Shown here one piece after another: positions 5,886 through 7,374 of a stretch of 7,374 nt of DNA. The stretch covers positions 1 through 7,374 of the forward strand of contig JAHFPO010000118.1 in the NCBI GenBank assembly GCA_023266695.1. Reading direction: 5' to 3'. Within the stretch, counting starts at the first letter, position 1, and each line of letters begins with the position of its first letter. Made by a program: the position numbers and the translations under genes. Source of the stretch: Hyphomicrobiales bacterium (GTDB lineage: Bacteria > Pseudomonadota > Alphaproteobacteria > Rhizobiales > Xanthobacteraceae). The notes beneath the pieces were generated by a model, which was given only the letters and a program-made list of their open reading frames with translations, was not told the origin of the DNA and ran no database searches.

Positions 5886-7184
5886 TCAGGTCGCCGGCTT
5901 GATCTGCGCCCTTGCCAGCGAAATGGCGAGCGCCAGATCGGTCGGGGCAAGGCTCGGATGCGAGAACAATCCATCGTCCGCCGCGGCCGATTTTTCCTTG
6001 TTGTCCGCCAGCGACGCCATTTGCTCATCGGTGGAGCCCGACAGCACCACCCGGTTGCGCCCGCCCCGCTTGGCGGCATAGAGCGCCTTGTCCGCCTGGG
6101 CGAGCAGCGCGTCGATATCGGTATTGAGATCGCTCGCCGCCGCCGCTCCGATGCTTACCGTGCCGGCAACCGGATAACCCTCGATCTCGAGCGCCGCCTT
6201 CTCGAACGCCGTTCGCACGCGCTCCGCCGCGATGGCGGCGGCCATGAGGCTGGTGGCCGGCAGCACCGCAGCGAACTCCTCGCCGCCGAGGCGACCGATG
6301 ATATCGGTGGCGCGCAGGTTCGCGGACGCCGTTTCCGCAAAAGTCCGCAACGCCCGGTCGCCGATGGCGTGGCCGAAGCGGTCGTTGATCTTCTTGAAGA
6401 AGTCGAGGTCGAACATCAGCACCGCCGCCGGCTGCTTGTCCCACATCTGCCGCCGCAAGATGCGCCGGCCCGCATCCATCAGCGCGCGGCGGTTGAAGAT
6501 GCTCGTGAGCGGATCGATGGTGGCGGCGGTCTTGTGGATGAGCTCGGTGTGCTCCTTCGCCATGGCGAGAATGATGAACGCCGTCGCGATCGCATAGAGC
6601 AGCGTTTCGAGCGCGAAGATCGCGAACCAGCTGGTCGAGAACGCCGAGAGATGGTGGTCCGGCGGCAGCCAGATGATGATCGGGATCGGCGTGAGGAACA
6701 CGATGCCGTGCAGGATCAGCACGACCATGGCGGGCCAGCGCGAGACCAGCCGCTCCCTGCGCCCGCACCAGAGCTCGTAGGCGGTGAGCAAGGTGTAGGT
6801 CGAAATCGTCGCCGAGCCGATGATGATGCGGGCAGAAGCCGATTCCGCGATGCCGGGAATGAGCAGCGCGAACAGCCATACATTGGCGCCGGAAAACATC
6901 GACAATGGCAGCACCTCGCGGCCGTGGAACAGGCGCGCGCCGCTCCAGATCACGCCGCAAGCCACGAACAGCAGCGCATTGGCGATCGCGACCAGGATCG
7001 AATCCGAATACAAGTCGTGGACGCTAAAGAGCGCCACCGCCAGGCCGCCGATCAGATAGGCGACGCCCCACCAGGCGAGCGCCCGGATGCTGCGGTCCTG
7101 CACCCATGCGAACAGCAGGAACAGGCCCAGTATGGTGGTGACGAAAATCGACACGATGAACAGGGTCGGTACGTCGAGCAACAT
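5886..7184 (-). CDS. Membrane diguanylate cyclase (7-TM sensor plus GGDEF), upstream copy
   Basis: A 432-residue paralogue of the downstream cyclase, first of the pair in the direction of transcription. About seven hydrophobic segments fill residues 8-208, again with AWWG (37-40), IANA (67-70) and GARLF (82-86). The GGDEF domain (about 220-380) has DPLTSIFNRR, FDLDFFKKIND, GHAIGD, the I-site RATD (291-294) and GGEEF (300-304), so synthesis of cyclic di-GMP and feedback inhibition are both expected. The two proteins align without any gap to the end of the GGDEF domain; I count about 180 identities in the first 350 residues, highest in the linker and GGDEF domain. The tail (381-432) is acidic/Ser-rich and unlike the paralogue's Arg-rich tail. 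An in-frame ATG at 7196 would add four residues (MGDS); 7184 is preferred because GGGTGA precedes it and the paralogue starts at the same place. The membrane domain presumably senses an unknown signal. Confidence 0.96.
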   Translation of the reverse strand: MLLDVPTLFIVSIFVTTILGLFLLFAWVQDRSIRALAWWGVAYLIGGLAVALFSVHDLYSDSILVAIANALLFVACGVIWSGARLFHGREVLPLSMFSGANVWLFALLIPGIAESASARIIIGSATISTYTLLTAYELWCGRRERLVSRWPAMVVLILHGIVFLTPIPIIIWLPPDHHLSAFSTSWFAIFALETLLYAIATAFIILAMAKEHTELIHKTAATIDPLTSIFNRRALMDAGRRILRRQMWDKQPAAVLMFDLDFFKKINDRFGHAIGDRALRTFAETASANLRATDIIGRLGGEEFAAVLPATSLMAAAIAAERVRTAFEKAALEIEGYPVAGTVSIGAAAASDLNTDIDALLAQADKALYAAKRGGRNRVVLSGSTDEQMASLADNKEKSAAADDGLFSHPSLAPTDLALAISLARAQIKPAT

Positions 7185-7374
7185 CGAGTCACCCATTGCG
7201 TAGATTGCGCGGTAACCCTGTTCCTCCCCCGTTGCGATTAGCTTTCCCGGATATGCGCAATATTACCGATCCGCGGCCGGATCGCGCCTAGCTTCCCACA
7301 GGCTTTGCGTGCGGTTTCGGCGGCACTTTGGATTTTCGGAGAAAGAGATTTGAAACCAAAAAATCGGGGCGCCT
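7185..7374. other. Upstream region of the cyclase pair; right window edge
   Basis: These 190 bp contain no identifiable gene. An inverted repeat GATCCG/CGGATC with a 4-base spacer lies at 7268-7283. No convincing promoter is seen by eye. At the right edge, the minus strand reads GGCGCCCCGATTTTTTGG, which resembles the 3' half of an intrinsic terminator for a minus-strand gene lying further right. Alternatively, the plus strand has GGAG (7338-7341) eight bases before a TTG (7350), which could open a gene that leaves the window. Neither can be decided here. Confidence 0.4.

Noticed and set aside
5706..7241. A 511-codon plus-strand open frame opposite the upstream cyclase gene, with GAGGAG seven bases before its ATG-proximal CCCC.
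   Set aside because: Its translation is very rich in Arg, His, Gln, Asp and Gly with no domain, the usual look of the antisense of a GC-rich gene, and the opposite strand has a complete GGDEF protein. The ribosome-site match is probably chance.

Overview
The window looks like a chromosomal segment of a GC-rich alphaproteobacterium of the order Hyphomicrobiales (Rhizobiales), in the Bradyrhizobium / Rhodopseudomonas / Pseudolabrys neighbourhood. The reasons are the nnr-glnB-glnA arrangement, a GlnB and an adenylylatable type I glutamine synthetase of typical alphaproteobacterial sequence, a CATCCCGGG...CCCGGGATCC palindromic element of a kind common in that group, and GANTC sites of the CcrM type. 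The genus assignment is inference only.

Left part (1-2040): the 3' end of a multicopper oxidase gene (+) enters from the left and converges on nnr (-), a bifunctional NAD(P)H-hydrate epimerase/dehydratase that repairs damaged nicotinamide cofactors. The 79 bp between them is almost entirely two adjacent hairpins, one of which overlaps the oxidase stop codon. nnr and glnB diverge from a 315-bp intergenic region that holds a good sigma-54 (-24/-12) promoter match, two weaker NtrC-like sites about two helical turns apart, and a 7-bp inverted repeat closer to nnr.

Middle (2041-3908): glnB (PII signal protein) and glnA (glutamine synthetase) form an apparent operon with a 67-bp gap that contains a perfect 14-nt palindrome. 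The operon ends in a strong intrinsic terminator. This is the core nitrogen-assimilation module: PII, modified on Tyr51, controls NtrB/NtrC and the adenylylation of glutamine synthetase on Tyr398, while NtrC-P plus sigma-54 would drive the operon when nitrogen is limiting.

Right part (3909-7374), all on the minus strand: a possible small protein with a C-terminal membrane tail, then two tandem paralogous membrane diguanylate cyclases. The two proteins align without gaps from the initiator Met to the end of the GGDEF domain, with roughly half of the residues identical by eye. Both keep the GGEEF active site and the RxxD inhibitory site, and both share an N-terminal domain of about seven membrane segments that I cannot assign to a named sensor family. 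Their C-terminal tails differ. The 318 bp between them carries several GANTC sites and a short palindrome. The right edge holds only the upstream region of the first cyclase and an ambiguous GC-rich end.

I see no CRISPR array, RNA gene, insertion sequence or phage gene. The least routine content is the tandem cyclase pair with its unnamed membrane sensor and the small tail-anchored candidate beside it.
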